Below are positions 24,242-35,000 of a DNA stretch of 35,000 nt, one piece after another. Made by a program: the position numbers and the translations under genes. Each line of letters begins with the position of its first letter. Position 1 is the stretch's first letter. Under the pieces are notes generated by a model. The model did not search any database. It was given only the letters and a program-made list of their open reading frames with translations, and was not told the origin of the DNA. The DNA is from Thioalkalivibrio sp. ALJ24 (GTDB lineage Bacteria; Pseudomonadota; Gammaproteobacteria; Ectothiorhodospirales; Ectothiorhodospiraceae): positions 81,291-116,290 of the forward strand of contig NZ_KB898725.1 in assembly GCF_000377785.1 (NCBI RefSeq). Direction: 5' to 3'.

Positions 24242-26152
24242 ATGCAAGCCACGCCCCTTCTGGATGCCATCGAGTGGCCATCCGACCTGCGCGCCCGGGC
24301 GGCCTCCGACCTCCCGCAACTGGCCGGCGAGCTGCGAGCGTTCCTGATCGACAGCGTCTCGCGCACCGGCGGCCATCTGGCCGCCAACCTCGGCACGGTG
24401 GAACTGGCGATCGCGCTGCACTACGCCTTCGACACCCCGGACGACCGCATCGTCTGGGACGTCGGCCATCAGGCCTATGCGCACAAGATCCTCACCGGTC
24501 GGCGCGATGCCATGGCGACCCTGCGCCAGCACGGCGGGCTGGCCGGTTTCCCCAAGCGCGCGGAGAGCGAATACGACGCCTTCGGCGCCGGGCATTCCAG
24601 CACCTCCATCAGCGCGGCGGCCGGCATGGCCCTGGCCGCCCGCCACGCGGGGCTCGACCGGCGCCACGTGGCGGTGATCGGCGATGGCGCGATGACCGCC
24701 GGCATGGCGTTCGAGGCCCTCAACCATGTCGGCGAGCTGGACTGCGACCTGCTGGTGATCCTCAACGACAACGACATGTCCATCTCGCCCAACGTGGGCG
24801 CGATGAACCAGTACTTCACCCGGCTGCTGTCCGGACGTCTGTACAGCTCGGTGCGCGAGGGCTCCAAGCGCATGCTGGAGTTCGTCCCGCCGATGAAGGC
24901 CTTCGCCCAGCGCGCCGAGGAGCACATGAAGGGGATGCTGGTCCCCGGCACGCTGTTCGAGGAGCTGGGCTTTCGCTATTTCGGGCCGGTGGACGGCCAT
25001 GACGTGAGCGGCCTGGCCGGGATCCTCAAGAACCTGCGCGGCAGCCACGGTCCGCAGCTGCTGCACGTGGTCACGCGCAAGGGGCAGGGCTATGCCCCCG
25101 CCGAGGAAGACCCCTGCCGCTATCACGGGGTCTCCAAGTTCGAGCCGGAAGACGGTCTGAAGCCGTCCGCGCCGAAGGCGCCCACCTACACCGACATCTT
25201 CAGCCAGTGGCTGTGCGATCAGGCGGCGGCGGATGAGCGCCTGCTGGCGATCACACCGGCGATGCGCGAGGGCTCGGGCCTGGTCGCGTTCTCCGAACAG
25301 TACCCGCAGCGCTACTTCGACGTCGGCATCGCCGAGCAGCATGCGGTCACGCTGGCCGGGGGCATGGCGTGCGAGGGCCAGAAACCCGTGGTCGCGATCT
25401 ATTCGACCTTCCTGCAGCGGGCGATGGATCAGGTCATCCATGACGTCGCCCTGCAGAACCTGCCGGTGCTGTTCGCCATCGACCGGGCCGGCATCGTCGG
25501 GGCGGACGGCCCCACCCATGCCGGCACCTTCGACATCGCGTTGCTGCGCAGCGTCCCCGGCATACTGCTGATGGCCCCGGCGGACGAGACCGAATGCCGC
25601 CGGATGCTGGCGACCGGCTTCACCTGGGACGGCCCCGCCGCAGTGCGCTACCCGCGCGGCCAGGGCCCGGGCACCCTCCCGGGCGCCGACCTCGAAACCC
25701 TGCCGGTGGGTCGGGCCGAGATCCGCCGCGAGGGCGGGCGCGACGCGCACGGCGAACGTATCGCCATCCTGTCCTTCGGCGCCCTGCTGGAGACCGCCCT
25801 GGAGGCCGGCGAGGCGCTGAACGCGACGGTGGTCAACATGCGCTTCGTCAAGCCGCTGGACAGCGAATGCCTCGGCCGCCTGGTGGCGGAGCACGACCGC
25901 CTGGTGACGCTGGAAGATCATGCGCGCGCCGGCGGCGCCGGCAGCGCGGTGCTCGAATGGCTTTCCGCCGAAGGCGCGGACATCCCCTGCGAGGTGCTGG
26001 GGATCCCCGATGTCTTCACCGAGCATGGCGCGCGCGAGACCATCCTGGCCGAGTGCGGCCTGGACACCGCCGGCGTGCTGGCGGCGATTCGCCACGCGGC
26101 CGGGCGGGAGAATTGCACCCCCGCGGGCAGCCGGCTAGGCTTCGGAAGCTGA
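24242..26152 (+). CDS. dxs: 1-deoxy-D-xylulose-5-phosphate synthase
   Basis: From the ATG at 24242 the protein has 636 residues. It shows the thiamine diphosphate site [18 protein letters not shown] with [15 protein letters not shown], the entry motif [13 protein letters not shown], and in the second half [21 protein letters not shown] and [15 protein letters not shown]. Dxs joins pyruvate and glyceraldehyde 3-phosphate in the first step of the MEP pathway. A TTG at 24209 would add 11 residues overlapping ispA; the ATG is preferred. The ribosome site is weak, in keeping with coupling to ispA, which ends 16 nt upstream. Confidence 0.97.
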   Translation: MQATPLLDAIEWPSDLRARAASDLPQLAGELRAFLIDSVSRTGGHLAANLGTVELAIALHYAFDTPDDRIVWDVGHQAYAHKILTGRRDAMATLRQHGGLAGFPKRAESEYDAFGAGHSSTSISAAAGMALAARHAGLDRRHVAVIGDGAMTAGMAFEALNHVGELDCDLLVILNDNDMSISPNVGAMNQYFTRLLSGRLYSSVREGSKRMLEFVPPMKAFAQRAEEHMKGMLVPGTLFEELGFRYFGPVDGHDVSGLAGILKNLRGSHGPQLLHVVTRKGQGYAPAEEDPCRYHGVSKFEPEDGLKPSAPKAPTYTDIFSQWLCDQAAADERLLAITPAMREGSGLVAFSEQYPQRYFDVGIAEQHAVTLAGGMACEGQKPVVAIYSTFLQRAMDQVIHDVALQNLPVLFAIDRAGIVGADGPTHAGTFDIALLRSVPGILLMAPADETECRRMLATGFTWDGPAAVRYPRGQGPGTLPGADLETLPVGRAEIRREGGRDAHGERIAILSFGALLETALEAGEALNATVVNMRFVKPLDSECLGRLVAEHDRLVTLEDHARAGGAGSAVLEWLSAEGADIPCEVLGIPDVFTEHGARETILAECGLDTAGVLAAIRHAAGRENCTPAGSRLGFGS

Positions 26153-26194
26153 CAGCCATCCGGCCTGCCGGCCGAACGCTTCCGGAATCCGAAC

Positions 26195-26572
26195 ATGAGT
26201 GCCCGCTACACCCTGCGCGTCCTGACCGACTTCGCCTCCGCGCACACCCTGCGCGACTATCCGGGGCAGTGCGCCAACATGCACGGCCATAACTGGAAGG
26301 TGGAGGCCGAGGTCGAAGCCGAGAGCCTGGACGACACCGGGATGGCGGTGGACTTCAAGGTGGTCAAGAACGCCGCGCGCGAGATCGCCGGGCAGCTGGA
26401 TCACCGCTACCTCAACGACGTGCCCCCGTTCGACACGGTGAACCCCACCGCCGAGAACATCGCGCAGTGGTTCTTCCGCGAGCTGGCCACGCGCCTCGAT
26501 CGCCCCGGGCTGCGGGTCAGCGCCCTGACCCTGTGGGAAACCGACCGCGCCTGCGTGCGCTACGCCGAGTAA
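26195..26572 (+). CDS. queD: 6-carboxy-5,6,7,8-tetrahydropterin synthase (QueD/PTPS family)
   Basis: This 125-residue protein has His17 in FASAHTL and His30/His32 in CANMHGHNW as zinc ligands, Cys26 as the likely nucleophile, and Glu in LWETDRACVRY near the end, the PTPS active-site layout. The HGHN(W/Y) region resembles QueD enzymes that turn dihydroneopterin triphosphate into carboxytetrahydropterin on the way to queuosine. A pyruvoyl-tetrahydropterin synthase role is the alternative and cannot be excluded by sequence alone. It follows dxs by 42 nt and converges on phoH with 24 nt between stops. Confidence 0.9.
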   Translation: MSARYTLRVLTDFASAHTLRDYPGQCANMHGHNWKVEAEVEAESLDDTGMAVDFKVVKNAAREIAGQLDHRYLNDVPPFDTVNPTAENIAQWFFRELATRLDRPGLRVSALTLWETDRACVRYAE

Positions 26573-26596
26573 ACCGGGCCGGGAGAAGCCTCACCG

Positions 26597-28018
26597 CTAC
26601 AGGTGACTGGAGGCGTAATCCGCCAGCCTTGAGCGCTCGCCGCGAGTCAGCGTGACATGCCCGCTGTGGGTCCAGTCGCGGAAGCGGTCCACCACGTAGG
26701 TGAGCCCCGAGGTGGTCTCGGTGAGATACGGGGTGTCGATCTGCGCAATGTTGCCCAGCGCGACGATCTTGGTGCCCGGCCCAGCGCGGGTGATCAGCGT
26801 CTTCATCTGCTTGCTGGTCAGGTTCTGCGCCTCGTCCAGGATGATGAAGCGGCTGAGGAAGGTGCGCCCGCGCATGAAGTTCAGCGAACGGATCTTGATG
26901 CGGCTGGTGAGGATGTCGCCGGTGGCCGCCTTGCCCCACTCGCCGGCCCCCTCGGTGTTGCCCCCGAGCACCTCCAGGTTGTCCATCAGGGCGCCCATCC
27001 AGGGGGTCATCTTCTCTTCCTCGGTCCCCGGGAGAAAGCCGATGTCCTCGCCCACCGGCACGGTCACCCGGGTCATGATGATCTCCTTGTAGGTGCCGTC
27101 CTCCAGGGTCTGGGCGAGCCCGGCCGCGAGGGTCAGCAGGGTCTTGCCGGTCCCCGCCGCCCCCACCAGCGAGACGAAATCGACCTCCGGATCCATCAGC
27201 AGGTTCAGCGCCAGGTTCTGCTCTCGGTTGCGGGCGTTGATGCCCCAGACCGTGTGCCGGGGGTTCACGTAGTCGTCCACCAGCTCGATCACCGCGGTTT
27301 CGGCCGGCCGGTCGATCTCGAGCACGATGGCACTCAGGGGCTGGTCACCCTCGCGGTAGACGAACTGGTTGGGATGCCACTCCTCGATCAGCGGTCCCTT
27401 CACCCGGTAATACGTCCGTCCGGCCTCCTGCCAGGACTCCATCGCCGCGCCATGGGTCTCCCAGAAATCCGCGGGCAGCTCCTGCATGCCCGAGTACAGC
27501 AGGGTGACGTCATCCAGCACCTGGTCGTTGTGGTAATCCTCCACGTGCAGGCCGATGATGGCGGCCTTGATCCGCAGGTTGATGTCCTTGGACACCAGGG
27601 TCACGGAGACATCCGCAAGCTCTTCCTCCAGCGCTCGGGCCGTACTCAGGATGTCGTTGTCCGCCGAGGACCCCGGCAGCGACGCGGGCAGGCTGGAATC
27701 GAGGTTGCGGGTCTGGAAGAACAGCCGACCGTGCCCGCCGAGATCCGACTCGTCCAGCGAGGCGGCGGTCAGGGACAGGCCGGCGGCAATCGCCTCGTGC
27801 GTGGCCCCGGTCATCAGTTCGTCGATGAACCGGCTGACCTGGCGCACGTTGCGCGCGACCTCCGAGACCCCCTTCTTGCCGCGGTCGAGCTCCTCGAGCA
27901 CCACCATCGGCAGGAAGACGTCGTGTTCCTTGAACCGGAACAGTGCGGTGGGATCGTGCATCAGGACGTTGGTGTCCAGCACGAACAGGCGGCGGCCTTC
28001 CTCGCGGTCTTCGCTCAT
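26597..28018 (-). CDS. PIN domain-PhoH ATPase fusion protein
   Basis: The 473-residue protein begins with a PIN nuclease domain (about 8-150) with Asp15 in LFVLDTNVLMHDP, Glu42/Glu43, and acidic residues near 120-145. A PhoH P-loop ATPase follows, with Walker A GAAGTGKT (286-293) and Walker B FIILDEAQNLTSKQMKTLIT. This architecture corresponds to YlaK/PhoH2-like proteins, reported as RNA-unwinding and RNA-cutting enzymes. The physiological role in gammaproteobacteria is not established. It is 43 nt after bcp in a gcvR-bcp-phoH series. It is distinct from the PhoH-like YbeZ, which lacks the PIN part. Confidence 0.92.
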   Translation of the reverse strand: MSEDREEGRRLFVLDTNVLMHDPTALFRFKEHDVFLPMVVLEELDRGKKGVSEVARNVRQVSRFIDELMTGATHEAIAAGLSLTAASLDESDLGGHGRLFFQTRNLDSSLPASLPGSSADNDILSTARALEEELADVSVTLVSKDINLRIKAAIIGLHVEDYHNDQVLDDVTLLYSGMQELPADFWETHGAAMESWQEAGRTYYRVKGPLIEEWHPNQFVYREGDQPLSAIVLEIDRPAETAVIELVDDYVNPRHTVWGINARNREQNLALNLLMDPEVDFVSLVGAAGTGKTLLTLAAGLAQTLEDGTYKEIIMTRVTVPVGEDIGFLPGTEEEKMTPWMGALMDNLEVLGGNTEGAGEWGKAATGDILTSRIKIRSLNFMRGRTFLSRFIILDEAQNLTSKQMKTLITRAGPGTKIVALGNIAQIDTPYLTETTSGLTYVVDRFRDWTHSGHVTLTRGERSRLADYASSHL

Positions 28019-28061
28019 CGGGTCTCCACCATGGGCATGAAAGGGTGGCGCGGGCCGAGGC

Positions 28062-28535
28062 TCAGCCGGCGAGCTCGCGCACCGCGGCCAGGACCTCGTC
28101 GACGTGTCCGGGCACCTTCACCTTGCGCCACTCCCGGCGCAGTACACCGTCAGCGTCGATCACAAAGGTCGAGCGTTCGATGCCGCGCACCTGCTTGCCG
28201 TACATGTTTTTCATGCCGATCACGTCGAAGGCCTCGCACAGCCGTTCGTCGGCGTCGCTGAGCAGGTCGAACGGCAGCTCCTGCTTGGTGCGGAAATTTT
28301 CGTGGCTTTTCACGCTGTCGCGCGAGCAGCCGAGGATCACCGCCCCGGCCGCCTCGAAATCGGCCAGGTGTTCGGCGAAGTCCCGACTTTCGTTGGTGCA
28401 CCCCGGGGTGTCGTCCTTGGGATAGAAATACAGCACCACGATGCGCCCGCGATAATCCTCCAGCGCGAGCTCCTGATCGCCGGTGGCCGGCAGGCGGATG
28501 TCGGCGGGTACGGGCTGATCGATCGCTACCGTCAT
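28062..28535 (-). CDS. bcp: Peroxiredoxin of the BCP/PrxQ family
   Basis: The 157-residue thioredoxin-fold protein has the peroxidatic Cys46 in YPKDDTPGCTNESRDF. The resolving cysteine five residues later, present in E. coli BCP, is Arg51 here, and the alternative helix-3 position is Arg82. Cys70 and Cys100 are the only other cysteines. It may therefore work as a one-cysteine enzyme resolved by an outside thiol; this is inference. PrxQ proteins reduce hydrogen and organic peroxides in the cytoplasm. The gcvR-bcp order matches E. coli; gcvR ends 32 nt upstream and phoH follows. Confidence 0.93.
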   Translation of the reverse strand: MTVAIDQPVPADIRLPATGDQELALEDYRGRIVVLYFYPKDDTPGCTNESRDFAEHLADFEAAGAVILGCSRDSVKSHENFRTKQELPFDLLSDADERLCEAFDVIGMKNMYGKQVRGIERSTFVIDADGVLRREWRKVKVPGHVDEVLAAVRELAG

Positions 28536-28567
28536 TCTCGTGTCTCCGGTCGGGGACGGGGCGGTGT

Positions 28568-29134
28568 TCAGGCCTTGATCGGCTCCAGCACCCCGTCGAG
28601 GTTGAGTTCGTCGCAGAAATCCATGAATTCCCCGCGCAGCGTCGCCAGATGCTGGGCGGCCGGGATATCGATGACGATGTTCGCGGCGAACATGCGCGCC
28701 CCGGTCTGCTGCGCGGTGTAGACGCGGCTCTGCACGTCACGCAGGTTGACGCCGCGCGAGGCAAAGAAGTTCGCCAGAGCATGCAGCAGGCCCGGCCCGT
28801 CCAGTGCGATCACGTCCACCGCGTAGGCCATCGCGGCCTCGCCCGACTCCTCCAGCGGCCCGCGGCGTGCGGTGACCGCCAGGCCGGTCTCGCGTTCCAG
28901 CCGCTCGAGACGGCCTTCCAGGGTCGCCAGGGTCTTCCAGTTGCCGCTGACGGTCACCGCCATGCAGGCGTATCCGCCGAGCACGACCATGCGGCTGGCC
29001 TCCAGGTTGCAGCCGGACTCGGCCACGTGCTGGGTGACCGCGGTCGCCAGGCCCGGGCCGTCCGGGCCGATCAGGCTCAGCACCAGATGGGTGTGAGTGC
29101 CGGCCCCGACCACCTCAGCCACGCACGCCTCCAT
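28568..29134 (-). CDS. gcvR: GcvR-like double-ACT-domain regulator
   Basis: The 188-residue protein has two ACT-type halves, LVLSLIGPDGPGLATAVTQH (near 17-36) and VDVIALDGPGLLHALANFFA (near 106-125), as in the glycine cleavage transcriptional repressor. GcvR binds the activator GcvA and responds to glycine. The position, divergent from dapA and upstream of bcp, is the same as in E. coli and supports the name. No gcvA or glycine cleavage genes are in the window, so the target here is inferred. Confidence 0.85.
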   Translation of the reverse strand: MEACVAEVVGAGTHTHLVLSLIGPDGPGLATAVTQHVAESGCNLEASRMVVLGGYACMAVTVSGNWKTLATLEGRLERLERETGLAVTARRGPLEESGEAAMAYAVDVIALDGPGLLHALANFFASRGVNLRDVQSRVYTAQQTGARMFAANIVIDIPAAQHLATLRGEFMDFCDELNLDGVLEPIKA

Positions 29135-29242
29135 CCGGGCGCTCGCACGCGTCGGGGACCGGCCAGCAGTGCTTGCGCGTCGTTTGCATCATGGTCCGGC
29201 GAACATACCACCTCCCCCGGTACAGGCCAACGCGCCGCTTTC

Positions 29243-29272
29243 TTGAACGGTCTGACAGTCCCCCGTTAGACT
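29243..29272 (+). promoter_or_regulatory. Candidate promoter for dapA-bamC
   Basis: TTGAAC (29243-29248) and TAGACT (29267-29272) are spaced by 18 bases, 28 bases before the dapA start. Both are moderate matches to sigma-70 boxes in the divergent gcvR/dapA gap (29135-29299). GGAGG at about 29290 is the ribosome site. Confidence 0.45.
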
Positions 29273-29299
29273 GCACCATTACTTGTCCTGGAGGGGGCG

Positions 29300-30178
29300 A
29301 TGTTTCAAGGCAGCATGGTCGCGCTCGCGACCCCCATGCACGCGGATGGCAGCCTGGACTGGCCAGCGCTGGATCGGCTGCTGGAATTCCACGTCGAGGC
29401 CGGCACCGATGCGATCGTTGCGGTGGGGACCACCGGCGAGTCGGCCACCCTGGATTTCGACGAACACTGCGAGGCCATCGCGCACGTGGTGCGACGCATC
29501 GATGGCCGACTGCCGGTCATCGCCGGCACCGGCGCGAACTCCACCCGCGAGGCCATCGCCCTGACGCGCTGTGCCCGGGATGCCGGAGCGGACGCCTGCC
29601 TGCTGGTCGCCCCCTACTACAACAAGCCGACCCAGGAAGGCCTGTACCTGCACCACAAGGCCATCGCCGAGGCGGTGGACATCCCCCAGATCCTCTACAA
29701 CGTGCCCGGGCGCACCGCAGTGGACCTGCTACCCGAGACCGTTGAACGGCTCGCGCAGATCCCCAACATCGTCGGCATCAAGGAAGCCAGCGGCAGCAAC
29801 GAACGCACCGCCGAACTGGTGGAGCGCGTGGGCAACCGGATGGGCCTGTACAGCGGCGAAGACGCCAACGGCCTCGCCTTCATGCTGGCCGGCGGGCACG
29901 GCGTGATCTCGGTGACCGCGAACGTCGCGCCACGTTTGATGTCCGATATGTGTCGCGCCGTCCGCGAAGGCGATGCCGAGCGCGCGCGCGAGATCAACCG
30001 CCAGCTTGATGGTCTGCACTCGGCACTGTTCCTGGAGGCCAACCCCATCCCCGTCAAGTGGGCCCTGCAGCAGATGGGCCTGATGGAAGAAGGCATCCGC
30101 CTGCCGCTGACCCCGCTGTCGGCTCCGTTTCACGAGCCGGTCCTGGACGCCATGCGTCAGGCCGGCATTGAGGTTTGA
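29300..30178 (+). CDS. dapA: 4-hydroxy-tetrahydrodipicolinate synthase
   Basis: At 292 residues it has the standard DapA length. The catalytic residues fall at the same numbers as in E. coli: Lys161 in [10 protein letters not shown], which forms the Schiff base with pyruvate; Tyr133 in [11 protein letters not shown]; Arg138; and the pair Thr44-Thr45 in VGTTGES. It condenses pyruvate with aspartate semialdehyde, the entry to lysine and diaminopimelate synthesis. The gene precedes bamC by 7 nt, a pairing also found in E. coli. GGAGG precedes the start. Confidence 0.98.
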   Translation: MFQGSMVALATPMHADGSLDWPALDRLLEFHVEAGTDAIVAVGTTGESATLDFDEHCEAIAHVVRRIDGRLPVIAGTGANSTREAIALTRCARDAGADACLLVAPYYNKPTQEGLYLHHKAIAEAVDIPQILYNVPGRTAVDLLPETVERLAQIPNIVGIKEASGSNERTAELVERVGNRMGLYSGEDANGLAFMLAGGHGVISVTANVAPRLMSDMCRAVREGDAERAREINRQLDGLHSALFLEANPIPVKWALQQMGLMEEGIRLPLTPLSAPFHEPVLDAMRQAGIEV

Positions 30179-30185
30179 ATCGTTC

Positions 30186-31352
30186 ATGACCCGTCTTGTA
30201 CCTCTCTCCGCCCGTCACGCCTCGCGCCCCGCACTGGCCGCCGCACTGCCGCTGGCCGTGGCGCTGGCGGTGGGTACGGCCGGCTGCGCCGGTACCGATG
30301 ACCGCGGCCCGGTCTACCAGGAATCGCGTCAGGCTCCCGACCTGGAAGTCCCTCCCGAACTGAGTGCGCCGGACAGCCGCGACGGCCATCGCGTCCCCGA
30401 TGCCCCCGGCGAGCGCGTCAGCGCCCGCGAGATGCAGCAACCCGAAGCCGCCGCGGCACCCGGCACTCCCGCCACCGCGCGCGCGGATGACGTCCGGGTC
30501 CTGCCCGAGGACAGCGACGTCCGTCTGTGGCGCGACGGGGACACCCGCTGGCTGACGGTCGACGAGGATCCCGACGCCCTGTGGAACAGCCTCGCCGCAT
30601 TCTGGGACAGCCAGAACCTCCCGCTGGAACGCAACGAGCCCGACGTCGGGATCATGGAGACGGAATGGGCCGAAGACCGTGCCGGCATCCCGTTCAGCGG
30701 GGCCCGCGGCTTCTTCGCGCGCACCATCGGCGGCCTCTACGACACCGGCACCCGTGACAAGTACCGCCTGCGCGTGGAGCGCGAAGACGACGGCTCTACC
30801 GCGGTCTACATCACCCATCGCGGGGCCGAGGAAGAACCACTGGGCGACGAGCGCTTTGTCTGGGTCACGCGTCCTGCGGACCCGGAACTCGAAGCGGAGA
30901 TGCTGAACCGTCTGCGTCTGTTCCTGCTGACCGGTGAACCGGGCGAAGGTGGCGAGCGCGCCGAAGAGTCCGAGATGCAGCGAGTCCCCGGGGCGACCCT
31001 GGAGGACCGAGACGGGGAACCGGCGCTACGCTTCGATGCCGACGGGGAGCGCGTCTGGCGTCACCTCGGTACGCGTCTCGATCGAGCCGGCCTGCTGATC
31101 GACGATCGCGACCGCAGAAGCGGTATCCACGAGGTCACCTATCGCCCGGATGCCACCGGCGAAGAACGCGACGGCTTCTTCAGTCGCATGTTCGGGCGCG
31201 GCGATCAGCGTGCCGACACCCGTTACCGCGTGGAACTCACCGAGCAGGACGGCGCCGCCACCGTACGCGTGCGCGATCTCGACGGCGAGATGCTGGACGA
31301 GGACGACGCCCGCTTCGTCCTGGAACGAATCGAGGAAGCCTTCCGCCGGTAA
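30186..31352 (+). CDS. bamC: Outer membrane assembly lipoprotein BamC
   Basis: The 388-residue protein has a signal peptide ending in a lipobox-like GTAGC with Cys34. An unstructured stretch follows (RQAPDLEVPPEL), as in BamC where this segment binds BamD. Two BamC (helix-grip) domains are visible: one near 110-240 (WLTVDEDPDALWNSLAAFWD, VGIMETEWAED) and one near 275-388 (LRFDADGERVWRHLGTRLDR). It is an accessory part of the BAM complex that folds outer-membrane proteins. The ATG at 30186 follows dapA by 7 nt; a TTG inside dapA is less likely. The dapA-bamC linkage supports the call. Confidence 0.9.
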   Translation: MTRLVPLSARHASRPALAAALPLAVALAVGTAGCAGTDDRGPVYQESRQAPDLEVPPELSAPDSRDGHRVPDAPGERVSAREMQQPEAAAAPGTPATARADDVRVLPEDSDVRLWRDGDTRWLTVDEDPDALWNSLAAFWDSQNLPLERNEPDVGIMETEWAEDRAGIPFSGARGFFARTIGGLYDTGTRDKYRLRVEREDDGSTAVYITHRGAEEEPLGDERFVWVTRPADPELEAEMLNRLRLFLLTGEPGEGGERAEESEMQRVPGATLEDRDGEPALRFDADGERVWRHLGTRLDRAGLLIDDRDRRSGIHEVTYRPDATGEERDGFFSRMFGRGDQRADTRYRVELTEQDGAATVRVRDLDGEMLDEDDARFVLERIEEAFRR

Positions 31353-31402
31353 TCCCGGGCCGGCGGCAGTGCCGGGCGGCCCCGCCCCCGAAGGGTCAAA
31401 GG

Positions 31403-32164
31403 ATGCTGCGATTCTGTTCACTGGGAAGCGGGAGCGGAGGCAACGCCCTCGTGGTCGAGACCGCCGACACTCGGGTGATGGTGGACTGCGGCTTTTCCGT
31501 GCAGGAAATCGAACGCCGCCTCGCGCAGGCGGGGCTGACTCCCGACGGACTGGACGCCCTGCTGGTCACCCATGAACACGGCGACCACCTCGGTGCGGCC
31601 GGGGCCTTCGCCCGCCGGTACGACGTCACCGTCTACGCCTCTCACGGTACCGTGCACGCCGCCCGCGATGCGCGATTCCCGCGCCTGCAGGAGGTCAGCA
31701 GCGACGCCCCCGTCGCCATCCGTGGTCTCCAGGTCACCCCTTTCACCGTTCCGCACGATTCGCGCGAACCCACACAGTTCACCTTCTCCGACGGAGACCG
31801 GGAACTGGCACTGATGACCGACGCTGGACACGTCACCCCGCACATGGTGGCCATCGCTGCGCGCGCCGACGGCCTTCTGCTGGAATGCAACCATGATCCG
31901 GAAATGCTGGAGGCGGGTCGCTATCCGTACCGCCTGAAGCAGCGGATCCGGGGGGGCTGGGGACATCTGCCCAACCATGCCGCAAGCGATCTGCTCGCCC
32001 GCGCAGCCAACAACCACCTGCGCTCCCTCATCGGCATGCACCTTTCAGCCGACAACAACGCCCCCGACCTCGCCCGTGATGCCCTCGCGCGGGGCGTAGG
32101 TGCCACACCCGAAGACATGGAGGTCGCGACCCAGGATCAGGGATTTCCCTGGCGAACACTCTGA
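31403..32164 (+). CDS. Metallo-beta-lactamase-fold hydrolase (YycJ/WalJ-like)
   Basis: The 253-residue protein begins MLRFCSLGSGSGGNALVVE, typical of the YycJ-like subgroup. The zinc motif THEHGDH spans residues 56-62, with LMTDAGHVTPHM and LLLECNHD further on and a final histidine in IGMHLS. These give a binuclear metal site. Relatives have been described as DNA exonucleases linked to repair, but the substrate of this protein is not known. It starts 50 nt after bamC and is probably part of that operon. A clear terminator on this strand was not seen. Confidence 0.88.
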   Translation: MLRFCSLGSGSGGNALVVETADTRVMVDCGFSVQEIERRLAQAGLTPDGLDALLVTHEHGDHLGAAGAFARRYDVTVYASHGTVHAARDARFPRLQEVSSDAPVAIRGLQVTPFTVPHDSREPTQFTFSDGDRELALMTDAGHVTPHMVAIAARADGLLLECNHDPEMLEAGRYPYRLKQRIRGGWGHLPNHAASDLLARAANNHLRSLIGMHLSADNNAPDLARDALARGVGATPEDMEVATQDQGFPWRTL

Positions 32165-32198
32165 CGGCAGCGCCGCTCCCCGGACCCCCAGGGCCGCA

Positions 32199-32405
32199 TC
32201 ACTTGCGCGACTCCTTCAGGAAATAGAGCCCCCCGAGGATCATGATCACACCGATCACGGTCGCGATCCAGCCGCCGAAACCCCCGTCCTCGCGAGGCGC
32301 AACCGGCGAAAAATGGACCTGCTGCCCCAGCAGCGCATACAACCCTACCCCGATAAGGACCAGGCCCACGATCACCAGGCCTCCATCGATTCGTTTGTTC
32401 GACAT
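32199..32405 (-). CDS. Small two-helix membrane protein of unknown function
   Basis: The 68-residue product starting at 32405 (MSNKRIDGGLVIVGLVLIGV) has two hydrophobic segments, about residues 8-27 and 46-63, joined by a polar loop, and ends in a basic KESRK. GGGAGC precedes the start weakly; an in-frame start nine codons upstream would enter the rRNA terminator and is less likely. It lies directly downstream of the rRNA terminator on the same strand and converges on the MBL-fold gene. It could be of the DUF3185 type, but I do not recognise it with certainty. Confidence 0.6.
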   Translation of the reverse strand: MSNKRIDGGLVIVGLVLIGVGLYALLGQQVHFSPVAPREDGGFGGWIATVIGVIMILGGLYFLKESRK

Positions 32406-32436
32406 CGCTGCTCCCACCTCGGCACTGACCATAAAA

Positions 32437-32470
32437 AAAGCCCGACCCCTCGAACGAGGAATCGGGCTTT
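32437..32470 (-). terminator. Terminator of the rRNA operon
   Basis: On the minus strand AAAGCCCGA and TCGGGCTTT (32470-32462 and 32445-32437) form a stem with an inner CCTCG/CGAGG pairing, followed by a T run ending at 32433. It lies just past the 5S gene. Confidence 0.92.
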
Positions 32471-32480
32471 CACTGTAAAT

Positions 32481-32597
32481 GCCTGGCGGTGACCTACTCT
32501 CACAAGGGGAGGCCCCTAACTACCATCGGCGCAGAGCAGTTTCACTTCCGAGTTCGGGATGGGATCGGGTGGTTCCTACTCGCTATGGCCGCCAGGC
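32481..32597 (-). rRNA. rrf: 5S ribosomal RNA
   Basis: The ends GCCTGGCGG (32481-32489) and CCGCCAGGC (32589-32597) are complementary and form the closing helix. The interior on the minus strand carries the usual 5S features, such as the CCCGAACTCGGAAGTGAAAC loop region. Length is about 117 bases. It lies downstream of 23S on the minus strand, the standard order; exact ends may differ by a base or two. Confidence 0.95.
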
Positions 32598-32606
32598 AAA
32601 CTGGCT

Positions 32607-32624
32607 GGACAGCTCATGCTGTCC
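32607..32624. other. Hairpin in the 23S-5S spacer
   Basis: GGACAGC and GCTGTCC pair perfectly around the loop TCAT in the 86-base spacer between 23S and 5S. It is probably a processing or spacing structure in the rRNA precursor. The rest of the spacer shows no tRNA. Confidence 0.55.
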
Positions 32625-32683
32625 AAATTCGGAATGCATATAGGTGATGTGTCAGAAGAGACCAACAACCATTTGGGTGTTAT

Positions 32684-35000
<2,317 letters not shown>

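Noticed and set aside
23708-26095. 795-residue minus-strand open frame opposite ispA and dxs
   Set aside because: It is antisense to two conserved enzymes, with no recognisable domain.
32598-32683. tRNA gene in the 23S-5S spacer
   Set aside because: Only 86 bases are available, with one short hairpin and no cloverleaf or T-loop motif.

Overview
This is a GC-rich chromosomal segment of a gammaproteobacterium that probably oxidises sulfur. Three things point there: a soxA gene followed by two tandem soxX genes; gene orders also known from Escherichia coli and relatives (rpsP-rimM-trmD-rplS next to ffh and ypjD/corB; dapA-bamC divergent from gcvR-bcp); and an Ectothiorhodospiraceae-like flavour. 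Thioalkalivibrio or a close relative is my best guess. The genus is an inference from gene content and was not tested by a search.

Layout, left to right. Positions 1-2288 (minus strand) hold an iron-uptake energisation operon, bfd-exbB-exbD-exbD-tonB, behind a clear Fur-box-like site. The tonB gene runs off the left edge inside a long Glu-Pro repeat. Positions 2448-5794 (plus) hold cydDC, the exporter needed for cytochrome bd and c maturation. Positions 5894-9377 (minus) hold slyD, htpG and rlmJ. Positions 9489-11997 (minus) hold soxA-soxX-soxX, encoding the c-type cytochromes that start thiosulfate oxidation; both SoxX copies look like lipoproteins. Positions 12183-16135 (minus) hold ffh, rpsP, rimM, trmD, rplS and ogt, with a good promoter before rpsP. 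Positions 16268-19775 (plus) hold ypjD, corB and radA.

Positions 19887-22796 (minus) are the most intriguing part: rubrerythrin, a GlpC/HdrD-like Fe-S protein, a small ferritin of the encapsulated-ferritin (EncFtn) type with no cargo peptide and no encapsulin beside it, and a DUF3501 protein. A perfect 17-bp palindrome lies upstream and a long hairpin sits inside the cluster. This looks like an oxidative-stress and iron-handling module whose chemistry is not established. Positions 22995-26572 (plus) hold xseB, ispA, dxs and queD (isoprenoid precursors and queuosine). Positions 26597-29134 (minus) hold gcvR, bcp and a PIN-PhoH ATPase. Positions 29300-32164 (plus) hold dapA, bamC and a metallo-beta-lactamase-fold hydrolase. 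The right end holds a small membrane protein and then, on the minus strand, the end of an rRNA operon: most of the 23S gene (5' part outside), 5S and a terminator.

No tRNA, insertion sequence, prophage or CRISPR array was seen. Most of the window is tightly packed housekeeping sequence.
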